Below are positions 41,274 through 49,175 of a stretch of 64,000 nucleotides of DNA, piece after piece. The translations under genes and the position numbers were made by a program. Under the pieces are notes generated by a model. That model saw nothing but the letters and a program-made list of their open reading frames with translations. It was not told the origin of the DNA and did no database searches. The stretch spans positions 4,154,001-4,218,000 of the forward strand of contig AP012044.1 of NCBI GenBank assembly GCA_000283575.1. Reading direction: 5' to 3'. Position 1 is the first letter of the stretch. Each line of letters starts with the position of its first letter. Source of the DNA: Oscillibacter valericigenes Sjm18-20. GTDB taxonomy: Bacteria > Bacillota > Clostridia > Oscillospirales > Oscillospiraceae.

Positions 41274-44200
41274 TTACAGATACCTGCCAGTAATGCTGGC
41301 AGGATTTTTTTTGATTTCCTCCGGGTTTCCTTCGGCAACGATTTTTCCACCGCCGATTCCTCCCTCCGGGCCAATATCAACAATCCAGTCCGAAACACGG
41401 ATAATATCTGTGTTGTGTTCGATGATATACAGGGTATGACCCGCATCTACCAGCTTTCTGAAAATCAACAGGAGCTTTTCAATATCCTGAAAATGTAGTC
41501 CGGTAGTCGGTTCATCCAAAATGTAGACCATATGCTTTTTCTGTTTTCCTCCCAGCTCTTTTGCTAATTTCAGTCTTTGTGCCTCCCCTCCGCTCAGGGT
41601 AGCAATGCTCTGACCCAGCTTTAGATAGGAAAGTCCTACCTCCTCCATCAGCAGCAGCTTTGGCAGGATATCCGGCACATCAGCAAAAAAGGATATTGCC
41701 TCTGATATGTCCATGCGCAGAACCTCCGCAATGCTTTTGCCCTTGTAAAGCACCTCCAGCACAGATTCTTGATACCGGCTGCCTTTGCATTCCGCACAAG
41801 TCACGTAATGATCCGCCATATACTGAAAAGCTATCTTAATCTGACCCTGTCCCTCGCACACGGGACACTGACCATCCTTGGAATTAAAGCTGAAATGACT
41901 TTCTGACATTCCACATTCAAGAGCCTTGGGCTGCTTCGCATACAGCGCACGGATTGCATCAAAAACACCGATATAGGTTGCAGGCGTTGAGCGTGAGGAT
42001 TTCCCGATAGGACTTTGATCCATCTGTACGAAGCCGTCTATGGTTTCATATCCCTCAAATGATCGGTAGCCTTTACTGTTATTCCTTTTGTGCTGAATCG
42101 CTTCCTCCAGTGCCGGAATCAGTGTTCCAAAAACCAACGAGCTTTTCCCGGAACCGCTTACACCGGTAATACAGCACATGACATGAAGCGGTAAACGGAC
42201 ATCCACATTTTTTAGATTGTTGTTGGTACAGTCTTTTAATGTCAGCCACTCATGAGGTGTTTTGTAATTCGATGAGTTACACGCATTCTCACCTTTCAGA
42301 TAACGACCGGTAGCGGAAAGAGAATTTTCTTTTACTTCATCTACTGTTCCAGCCGTTACGACCTCCCCACCGTGAACGCCCGCTCCGGGGCCGATGTCGA
42401 TAATATAATCCGCACTGAGCATGGTGTCACGGTCATGCTCTACGACAATCACCGTATTTCCTTTATCCCTTAAATTCCGGATAGTATCAATCATCAGATG
42501 ATGATCTCTTGGGTGTAGCCCGATAGAGGGTTCGTCCAGAATATAGGTCAGTCCGATCAAATCGCTGCCGAGCTGACTGGATAGGCGTACACGCTGAAGC
42601 TCACCGCCCGAAAGCGTAGGTGCTGTTCGGCATAAGGTTAGATACGACAGCCCGACCTGCAGCAGATTGGCAATCCGTGTCTGGATTTCCTGCAATACTT
42701 CTCCTGCCTTGCTTTTCTGATTTTCAGAGAGCAAGCCCTGTAAACTGAATATCCAGTCTTGCAGCCGATCAATAGGCATTTGGGTAAGCTCTGGTAAACG
42801 ATAACCCATAATTGTTGTATATCTGGCCTCCGGGCATAACAATTCTCCGTGACAGGTGGGGCATGGAACCTCACTCATATATTGCTTCCACGGATTATCC
42901 TCCGATTTGGATTCTCGGAACAGCCTTTGTATATGGCTGGCTGCTCCTGCTGCGGGACGGTTGATTTCGGTATCCCTGCCGCCGGAATTGTACTTGAAGC
43001 TGTAAATCTTATCGCCCGTGCCATAGAGTACCGCATTTTTAAAATCCTCCGGCAACTCTTTCCATGAAGTATCCAAGTCAATTTCCATATCAGCTGCTAT
43101 AGCATAGAGTTCTCCAACCATCCAGTTTCCGGTGGGCTTTTTCCCCCGCAGCTTTCCAAAGTAGGAAGTCGCCCCATCCAGCACAGAAAGATTTTCATTT
43201 ACCACAATGGAAGTAGGATCGACCTCATATAAAAGGCCAAGACCATTGCAGGCATGACACGCTCCCGTATGGGTATTGGCATTGAAAGCGGAAACGGTAA
43301 TCGCTTGAAAAAGACTCCCGCACACCGGACAGCGGTTTTTGTTTTTGCTGTCTTTCCTGACAGGAATGCCGCAGTAAGGACAATAGGGCGTTCCGATTGA
43401 CACATAAAGCATTCGCAGTTGATCCATAATACCAGTAAGGGTTCCCACGGTGGAACGTGGGTTCTGGCTGCCTTTTTTCTGTTCAATGGCAATGGTGGGA
43501 GTAAGTCCTTGTATCGTATCGAAATCCGGTTTTTCCATTAATTCCTGCATCTTAGCGGTGCCCGACATATTATCAAGATACCGGCGCTTTCCCTCAGCAT
43601 AAATCGTATCGAAAGCTAAGGATGATTTACCGCTTCCGCTTACACCTGTGATGACCGTCAATTTATTCTTTGGAATGGATACATCAATATTTTTTAAATT
43701 GTTCTGTCGGCATCCTTTTAGCTGTAATACGTCATTTGGCTGCTTTACAGGTAACATAGCATTACAGTTTCTGTGTGCAGGCTGTACAAAGAATTTCGGT
43801 TCCAGCATATCCGGGTTTGCAATCTCAGCTTGCTCCTGCACACCGAGCAGTTTGAGCTTAGACCTAATAGCTTCCATATATTCTGACGGAAGACGGCTGA
43901 GAATGCCGAGAAGCTCCTTTTCTGAAACATTTGGATTTACGGTAAGCTCTGCCATCTCATCCAGCAGATCTTTTTCGCATTTGTTTAAATCGTTGTATTT
44001 TTTTGTACTAAGCTCTGTCCACAAATCCCACGGAAGAAGCTCCAGACCCAGCAGACTGTTAAAGTCATGCAGCAGATTCCCTTTGACGGAATGCCAGCCT
44101 TTCCAATTCTTGTTATAACCAAAGTCCTCTGGATGTTGTTCACCAGACCTGCACAGTATCCATGCATGACCTCCGAGCAGATAGCCTGCATCGGACGGCA

Positions 44201-44705
44201 TATCTTCTGTATTGAATGTAATTCCATAATGTGCTTTCTGAATTTCATCCAACTGCGCATCCATGCGTACCCACCGCTGTTCCTCCAAGCTGTAATATTC
44301 AATCAACCAATGATCCTCATACATGAGTTCACTCCCAAAGTAACTTGCAAAGCCTACCCGAAGACGGGCGGGAATCCCTTTGTAGCGTAAAAAGGATACC
44401 AGAAGCAATGCGTAATCCCTGCACATTCCAATCAATCGCAATTGTGGCGACCTTGTAGAATCCAGCGGGCTTTGGTCAATTTGAAACAACTTTTCCAGCA
44501 TCTGAGGCACAGTGCGAAGCAGTTCTTCCTCCAATTGGCGTTTACTGAAGGTAACGCCGTAAAGTTTGCCTTGATCGCCATGAATAACCAACCCTTGTAC
44601 AGTTCGCAATAAGTCTGTCGGAAATGACGGCAAGGGTTCATACCAGCTTTTATATTTGCATGGATTTGTAATAATACTCTGTTTTACATAACATGAAAAA
44701 TCCAT
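41274..44705 (-). CDS. Transglutaminase-like domain fused to a UvrA2-type ABC protein
   Basis: A 1143-residue fusion. Residues 1 to about 310 form a transglutaminase-like domain with a full triad: Cys95 in GMCRDYALLLVSFLRYKGIP, His132 in EDHWLIEYY and Asp149 in VRMDAQLDE. From about residue 325 it is a UvrA protein: two Walker A motifs (GVSGSGKSS), two ABC signatures (LSGGELQRV, LSGGEAQRL) and zinc CxxC pairs. The first CPYC and next CPVC are only about 17 residues apart, so the UvrB-binding insert is missing, as in drug-resistance UvrA2/DrrC-type proteins. It would bind damaged or drug-bound DNA, and the N-terminal domain might act on the bound drug or a protein. GGAGGG lies before the ATG. 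Confidence 0.92.
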   Translation of the reverse strand: MDFSCYVKQSIITNPCKYKSWYEPLPSFPTDLLRTVQGLVIHGDQGKLYGVTFSKRQLEEELLRTVPQMLEKLFQIDQSPLDSTRSPQLRLIGMCRDYALLLVSFLRYKGIPARLRVGFASYFGSELMYEDHWLIEYYSLEEQRWVRMDAQLDEIQKAHYGITFNTEDMPSDAGYLLGGHAWILCRSGEQHPEDFGYNKNWKGWHSVKGNLLHDFNSLLGLELLPWDLWTELSTKKYNDLNKCEKDLLDEMAELTVNPNVSEKELLGILSRLPSEYMEAIRSKLKLLGVQEQAEIANPDMLEPKFFVQPAHRNCNAMLPVKQPNDVLQLKGCRQNNLKNIDVSIPKNKLTVITGVSGSGKSSLAFDTIYAEGKRRYLDNMSGTAKMQELMEKPDFDTIQGLTPTIAIEQKKGSQNPRSTVGTLTGIMDQLRMLYVSIGTPYCPYCGIPVRKDSKNKNRCPVCGSLFQAITVSAFNANTHTGACHACNGLGLLYEVDPTSIVVNENLSVLDGATSYFGKLRGKKPTGNWMVGELYAIAADMEIDLDTSWKELPEDFKNAVLYGTGDKIYSFKYNSGGRDTEINRPAAGAASHIQRLFRESKSEDNPWKQYMSEVPCPTCHGELLCPEARYTTIMGYRLPELTQMPIDRLQDWIFSLQGLLSENQKSKAGEVLQEIQTRIANLLQVGLSYLTLCRTAPTLSGGELQRVRLSSQLGSDLIGLTYILDEPSIGLHPRDHHLMIDTIRNLRDKGNTVIVVEHDRDTMLSADYIIDIGPGAGVHGGEVVTAGTVDEVKENSLSATGRYLKGENACNSSNYKTPHEWLTLKDCTNNNLKNVDVRLPLHVMCCITGVSGSGKSSLVFGTLIPALEEAIQHKRNNSKGYRSFEGYETIDGFVQMDQSPIGKSSRSTPATYIGVFDAIRALYAKQPKALECGMSESHFSFNSKDGQCPVCEGQGQIKIAFQYMADHYVTCAECKGSRYQESVLEVLYKGKSIAEVLRMDISEAISFFADVPDILPKLLLMEEVGLSYLKLGQSIATLSGGEAQRLKLAKELGGKQKKHMVYILDEPTTGLHFQDIEKLLLIFRKLVDAGHTLYIIEHNTDIIRVSDWIVDIGPEGGIGGGKIVAEGNPEEIKKNPASITGRYL

Positions 44706-44726
44706 TTATATCCCTCCTCAAAACCG

Positions 44727-44757
44727 ACCTTATCCCCTGACACCGTGTCAGAGTCAA
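44727..44757 (-). promoter_or_regulatory. MerR-type promoter with 19-bp spacer and perfect dyad
   Basis: On the minus strand TTGACT (44752-44757) and TAAGGT (44727-44732) are separated by exactly 19 bases, as in mer and BmrR/TipA-type promoters. The spacer contains the perfect dyad CTGACACCGTGTCAG (44737-44751, plus-strand reading). It lies 22 bp upstream of the fusion gene start. The MerR-GyrI protein encoded at 39212-40036 is the expected activator. Confidence 0.85.
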
Positions 44758-44888
44758 GGGGAGAAAAAATATTTTTTTCACGCAGGTTACCTCGTCACAA
44801 GAACCATCTATTCATAAATAAGGCGAACACACAAAACGTTCCTCTTTTTTTACCTGAACTGTAAAATGATATAGGAGGTGAACAGAGA

Positions 44889-45212
44889 GTGGACGTTATT
44901 CAAAATAATTTAGGAGCAACGATTAAACAAGCCAGATTAGCAGCCAATTTAACACAAGATGAGCTGGCTGAACAGGTCGGCATAACGGGTCGATACATAA
45001 TGGCTCTGGAGAACGAACATAAGCAACCCAGTTTCGAAGTGTTGTGCAAGATTATTCTTACGCTGAACATTCCGGCAGACAACATTTTCTATCCGGGAAA
45101 TCAATATACAGAGAACGAAAAAGAACAGCTGATGCGGCTGCTTTCTCGGTGCGATGAACGTGATCTTAAAATCATCACTGCAACGGTGAAAGCATTGCTG
45201 GAGTCAAAGTGA
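44889..45212 (+). CDS. XRE-family helix-turn-helix regulator
   Basis: A 107-residue regulator: Cro/CI-type HTH (LGATIKQARLAANLTQDELA, EQVGITGRYIMALENEHKQP) and a C-terminal helix region. It starts with GTG at 44889 after AGGAGGTG, 10 bases upstream. It is divergent from the UvrA fusion gene and may belong to the ICE control circuit or the cassette. Confidence 0.85.
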   Translation: MDVIQNNLGATIKQARLAANLTQDELAEQVGITGRYIMALENEHKQPSFEVLCKIILTLNIPADNIFYPGNQYTENEKEQLMRLLSRCDERDLKIITATVKALLESK

Positions 45213-45320
45213 CCATCTTCTTTTCGGGAGGGTGGTCATTGTTATCTATATCCATGTATTGTTTTTCTCTGTGTTTAAAGAAATCCTTAGAGTGACAGGT
45301 TCACTGCACAGGTCATGATG

Positions 45321-45382
45321 ACACATACCATATGCCGCCGACAGGACACACTGCTCCCTTGGCGGCAGGGTATGTGTTTTTT
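45321..45382. terminator. Long hairpin between convergent XRE and HTH genes
   Basis: Outer arms ACACATACC/GGTATGTGT and inner GCCGCC/GGCGGC around a 20-base loop, followed by TTTTTT on the plus strand. It ends the XRE transcript and may also end the coupling-protein operon from the other side. Confidence 0.75.
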
Positions 45383-45636
45383 CATTTCACAGTAAACAGC
45401 AGGCTGCTCTTGCCGCCGTTTTCCCGCCAGCGCTGTTCCTTTTGAAGATGGCCACTCTTTTCAAGGTCAGCGATGGCTCGCTGCACCGTGCGGCGGGAGA
45501 GCTTTAAGTTTTTAGCGATGGTACCGATGGCAGGGTAACAGGTTCCGTCCTTGTTCGCCCGGTCTTTCAGATACCGGTACACCACTACGGCACGATGAGG
45601 GACATTTTCAGCATAGAGAGAGGATAGATAATCCAA
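45382..45636 (-). CDS. Small winged-helix (HTH_36-like) protein
   Basis: An 84-residue protein (AVVVYRYLKDRANKDGTCYP, AIGTIAKNLKLSRRTVQRAI, ADLEKSGHLQKEQRWR), the classic helix-turn-helix of plasmid and ICE replication regulators. It starts with TTG after GGGGG about 9 bases upstream, 13 bp after the coupling-protein stop, so it is translated from the same message. Probably controls transfer genes. Confidence 0.75.
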   Translation of the reverse strand: MDYLSSLYAENVPHRAVVVYRYLKDRANKDGTCYPAIGTIAKNLKLSRRTVQRAIADLEKSGHLQKEQRWRENGGKSSLLFTVK

Positions 45637-45649
45637 TCACGAACACCCC

Positions 45650-47452
45650 CTAATCCGTGCGCAGAGGCATGGCAGGAGATTCCGGCTCATGCTCCTGCAC
45701 GGGAGTATGCAGCGTTCCACCACTGCTGTCATCACTGGGAGGCTCCGGGAATTCGGCAAAGTCATCCTCGTCATAGGCACAGCCCCGCTGGAGGATTTCC
45801 TGCTCCAACTCAAAGCGGTCGGCATAGTGAACCTTTCGGGCAGCACGTTCTTCCACCTCAAAGGGCTTTTCGAACCGAATGCCCCACTTAAGAAACAGCG
45901 GCAGCTTGGTGCGCATAGGGCAGCAGCCGGTTTTGGCCAGGATAAAATTGCCCTTGGGCAGGGTTTTCAGCTCATCCGGTGTCATCAGCGGTCGCTGGAT
46001 CATTTGGAGGCTCTGGCTGGGATCGTTCTTTCCTCTGCTGATGGAGCCGGACATGACGGTCTTGTTGCCCAGCGCCCTTGAGAGAATATCGGCGCTTTCA
46101 GAATTAGGAGCAAAGCCTCCAAACAGAATGTCCTGACAGTTATCAATGATGATAGCGGAACCCTCCTTGCCGTAGTTTTTCTCAAGCTGGGCAAAGGACT
46201 GGATAATGGGCACCATGCTGATGCGGCGGGAACGACCTGCGGAGAACATCATCTCCATCGACTGGATTTTCGGGATGGTTCCGATCTCATCCGCAAAGAT
46301 CATCACTCGGTTGGGGAGCTTGCCGCCGTATTCATCAGCCACGGTCAACATCTCCCGGTAGAGCTGCTGGAGGAACAAGGACGCCATAAAATATTTCGTG
46401 TTATCTTCCTCCGGCAGTACAATAAAAATAGCGCATTTCTCCTTGCAAAAGGTTTCCGTATCCAGCGAGCTGTCGAAGCACAGAATCTGCTCCATCTCAG
46501 AATCCAGAAACGCATTAAGCCTTGACATGGCAGTAGACAGCACCGAGGCCATCGCTTGGTCTGCGGTATTGAGGGCGGCTCCCGCAAACCATCTTGCCTT
46601 GTGATCAGGCGGCAGCTTATCCATCAGCAGCTGGAACTGACTTTTGTTCTTCACCGGCGAGGGAGCCAACAAGTCCTGTATCATTTTGAACACCGATATA
46701 ATGTGCCGTTTTTCCGGAGGACAGTATTCCGCAATCAAGAGGATGACAGAAGTCAACAAGCCCTCGGCAGCATCGTAGAAGAAAGCGTTCTGTCCATAGC
46801 TTGCCGAGTCCTCGCCGCTGCTGGAGATGATGGTTTTGGCTGTGATTTTGGCGTACTTTTCAGCCTTTGCTTTGAGAGAAATGTTCTCCGGATTTTTCAT
46901 GTAGGCATCCATATAGCGGTTCACCAGCTGCAGGATGTTATCGCCGTCCGAGCGGGTGGGATTGCGCAGATCCAGCACTGATATTTTGTAGCCGTAATAT
47001 TCCTTTGCGATGCCTGCGTAGTTTCGGAACAAATCTCCCTTGGTATCGGTGCAGAGCCAGCTCATGCCCGAGGCACAGGCATATTCGATATTGGGGTAGA
47101 GAAAGTTTGCGGTTTTACCGACACCGGCAGCGCCAATCATAAGGCAGTGAATGTCGCCGTCATCAATAAGGGCGGTGGTAGAGCCTGCTTTCTGTTTACA
47201 GCCCACCACAAGCCCCTGCAGGGCTGGCAGATTCTGCCCACACCGCCATTTCCCCGACTCATAGGGTACATGGGTGTATGTCCGTTTAATTTCGCTTTCT
47301 GTGGCGAAACGGGCGGTACCGTGCTGACCGTCACCAACCGTTTTGGATTTAATGCCGCTAAGAGTATAATAGTGTGCTAAAAGAGAAAGGCCGCCAATGA
47401 GGAAAAACATCACGGCGGCTACTGCGATTAGAATAGTTACTTGGGATAACAT
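45650..47452 (-). CDS. VirD4/TraG-type coupling protein
   Basis: A 600-residue type IV coupling ATPase. One N-terminal transmembrane helix (about 7-29), Walker A GAAGVGKT (107-114), Walker B in RVMIFADEIGTIPKI, and the arginine-rich RSRRISMVPIIQSFAQLEKN motif are all visible. It would link the relaxase-DNA complex to the conjugative pore. The C-terminus is acidic and disordered. It is followed by the HTH gene. Only one membrane helix is seen, fewer than in VirD4 of Gram-negatives but normal for Firmicutes. Confidence 0.92.
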   Translation of the reverse strand: MLSQVTILIAVAAVMFFLIGGLSLLAHYYTLSGIKSKTVGDGQHGTARFATESEIKRTYTHVPYESGKWRCGQNLPALQGLVVGCKQKAGSTTALIDDGDIHCLMIGAAGVGKTANFLYPNIEYACASGMSWLCTDTKGDLFRNYAGIAKEYYGYKISVLDLRNPTRSDGDNILQLVNRYMDAYMKNPENISLKAKAEKYAKITAKTIISSSGEDSASYGQNAFFYDAAEGLLTSVILLIAEYCPPEKRHIISVFKMIQDLLAPSPVKNKSQFQLLMDKLPPDHKARWFAGAALNTADQAMASVLSTAMSRLNAFLDSEMEQILCFDSSLDTETFCKEKCAIFIVLPEEDNTKYFMASLFLQQLYREMLTVADEYGGKLPNRVMIFADEIGTIPKIQSMEMMFSAGRSRRISMVPIIQSFAQLEKNYGKEGSAIIIDNCQDILFGGFAPNSESADILSRALGNKTVMSGSISRGKNDPSQSLQMIQRPLMTPDELKTLPKGNFILAKTGCCPMRTKLPLFLKWGIRFEKPFEVEERAARKVHYADRFELEQEILQRGCAYDEDDFAEFPEPPSDDSSGGTLHTPVQEHEPESPAMPLRTD

Positions 47453-47600
47453 AGGGAACTCCTTTCTTTTATTTGAATTGAACTTGTAGTATAATGACTG
47501 TAAATATTGGCTTTAGGAATATAAGGCTCGGCAATTGTTAATCAAGTTTAAGATAGTAGACGAATTACTAACTTGGAAGTTCAAGAGGTGAAATTGTTAT

Positions 47601-48140
47601 ATGAAAAGATACATTGCATTATTAAGAGGTATCAATGTAAGCGGCAAAAATAAGATAGCAATGTCTGAACTAAAAACAGGTTTTGTAGAAATGGGCTATA
47701 CAGAAGTTTTTACACACCTCAATAGCGGCAACGTTATCTTTTCAAGTGATATAGATGATACGGCTATTCTTGCAAGTACAATAAAAATGATGATAAAAAA
47801 CAAGTTTGAGTTAGATATACCAGTTTTTATTATTTTGCAGGAAGAATTGGAAGATATATTAAATAACGCGCCCGATTGGTGGGGCGATGATAACAAGGAC
47901 ATATATGATAACCTTATTTTTATGTTTCCTCCCTTATCTTATAACGAATTTTATAATAAGGTTGGAAGCCCTAAAGAGGAGTATGAGAAAGTATATAATT
48001 ATAAAAATGCTGTTTTCTGGTCTTTTAACCGAAAAGATTATCAAAAGACAAATTGGTGGTCAAAGACGGCCAGTTCAAATATAAGGGACAAGATTACAGT
48101 CCGAACAGCAAATACAGCAAGAAAAATAGTTGGAATATAG
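47601..48140 (+). CDS. DUF1697 protein (cargo)
   Basis: A 179-residue DUF1697 protein: MKRYIALLRGINVSGKNKI, MSELKTGFVEMGYTEVFTHL, NSGNVIFSS, and the C-terminal TVRTANTARKIVGI are family hallmarks. The biochemical role is unknown. It is AT-rich and on the opposite strand to the transfer genes around it, so it is probably later-acquired cargo. GAGGTG lies about 11 bases before the ATG. Confidence 0.9.
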   Translation: MKRYIALLRGINVSGKNKIAMSELKTGFVEMGYTEVFTHLNSGNVIFSSDIDDTAILASTIKMMIKNKFELDIPVFIILQEELEDILNNAPDWWGDDNKDIYDNLIFMFPPLSYNEFYNKVGSPKEEYEKVYNYKNAVFWSFNRKDYQKTNWWSKTASSNIRDKITVRTANTARKIVGI

Positions 48141-48195
48141 TCTGCAAAATTCCAGTTAATCCACTTTAGTAATATTGAGTTAATAAGCAAAGCGG

Positions 48196-48229
48196 GCATG
48201 ACAGCTACTCATCGGATGTCATGCTTTTT
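48196..48229 (+). terminator. Terminator of the DUF1697 gene
   Basis: Stem GCATGACA/TGTCATGC with a 13-base loop and a T5 tract, 56 bp after the stop. It touches the end of the convergent toprim gene. Confidence 0.75.
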
Positions 48230-49160
48230 ATTTCATTATCATAGCTGGTGCAGTCTGCTCCTGAGAATAAGTTGCTACTAAATCTTCATTCCAGTCCTTA
48301 TGTGCCGAAATATCATACACCACATCTTCAAATCCTTGCTGGCACAAAGTTTTATAAATACGGCTGGTTGCTTTAAGACCGGCTTTATCATTGTCCAGAC
48401 AAAGTGTCACTCGTTGAAGCTGCGGGTACAGTTCCAATAGCTTTAGCACCGGCTGTTCTGACACACCGTTCAGCGCCACATAACTGGCGTTTTTCCAGTT
48501 CTCCAGATGCAGGCTGATGTAGGAAAGCAGATCGATGGGCGCTTCAAATACAAACAGGTTATGAGGATAGGGATTCTTGGAAATGTAATGAAAACTGTAG
48601 GCCGGATGGCTGCCCTCCACATTGATGCGAAAGCCGCTGCCGGTTGCTGTACTTTTCTTATGGGCATGACGGGCAACACCATTTTCATCGAAGCCCACAA
48701 ATACGGCATTGTGATATTCGGCATCTTCAAACAGCAGCTTTTCTCTGGAGAATTCGGACAGCACCTCCCGGCTGATGCAGCGCTGCTTGATGAGATAGGC
48801 AAACACCCGACGCATATCCGTGTGTGCTGGCGGCAGAGCAAAGGGCTTTCGCTGCTCCGACTCGTTGCTTTTGCTGTGCTGCCGGTATTCCACACCCTGT
48901 TCGCCGCCCAACAGCAGACTGACCGCCTCCGGAAAAGGCAGGTTGTAGAGCCGTTTCACAAGGTCGATGGCATAGCTGCCCTCTTCAGAAGCGTGATCGT
49001 ACCAGCTGTTTCCCCGAACCGTGATGCTGTGATCTCTGGCCAACCGTTTATCTCTGCCGGAGGGCAGGAGCTTTTCTCCCTGCCGCTGGAGAAAGTCCAC
49101 CAAGTCCACGGAGTTGGCACGTTCCTTTTGTTCATCTGTAAAATAGATATAGCCTGACAC
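48228..49160 (-). CDS. DUF3991/toprim-domain protein of the transfer module
   Basis: A 310-residue protein. The N-terminal part is a DUF3991/CHC2-like DNA-binding region (VDLVDFLQRQGEKLLPSGRD, HSITVRGNSWYDHASEEGSY). The C-terminal part is a toprim fold (NPYPHNLFVFEAPIDLLSYI, LQRVTLCLDNDKAGLKATSR). Such primase-related proteins accompany relaxases in clostridial ICEs and may prime or process transferred DNA. It starts 15 bp after the relaxase stop. Confidence 0.88.
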   Translation of the reverse strand: MSGYIYFTDEQKERANSVDLVDFLQRQGEKLLPSGRDKRLARDHSITVRGNSWYDHASEEGSYAIDLVKRLYNLPFPEAVSLLLGGEQGVEYRQHSKSNESEQRKPFALPPAHTDMRRVFAYLIKQRCISREVLSEFSREKLLFEDAEYHNAVFVGFDENGVARHAHKKSTATGSGFRINVEGSHPAYSFHYISKNPYPHNLFVFEAPIDLLSYISLHLENWKNASYVALNGVSEQPVLKLLELYPQLQRVTLCLDNDKAGLKATSRIYKTLCQQGFEDVVYDISAHKDWNEDLVATYSQEQTAPAMIMK

Positions 49161-49175
49161 AATAAAAACCTCCCA

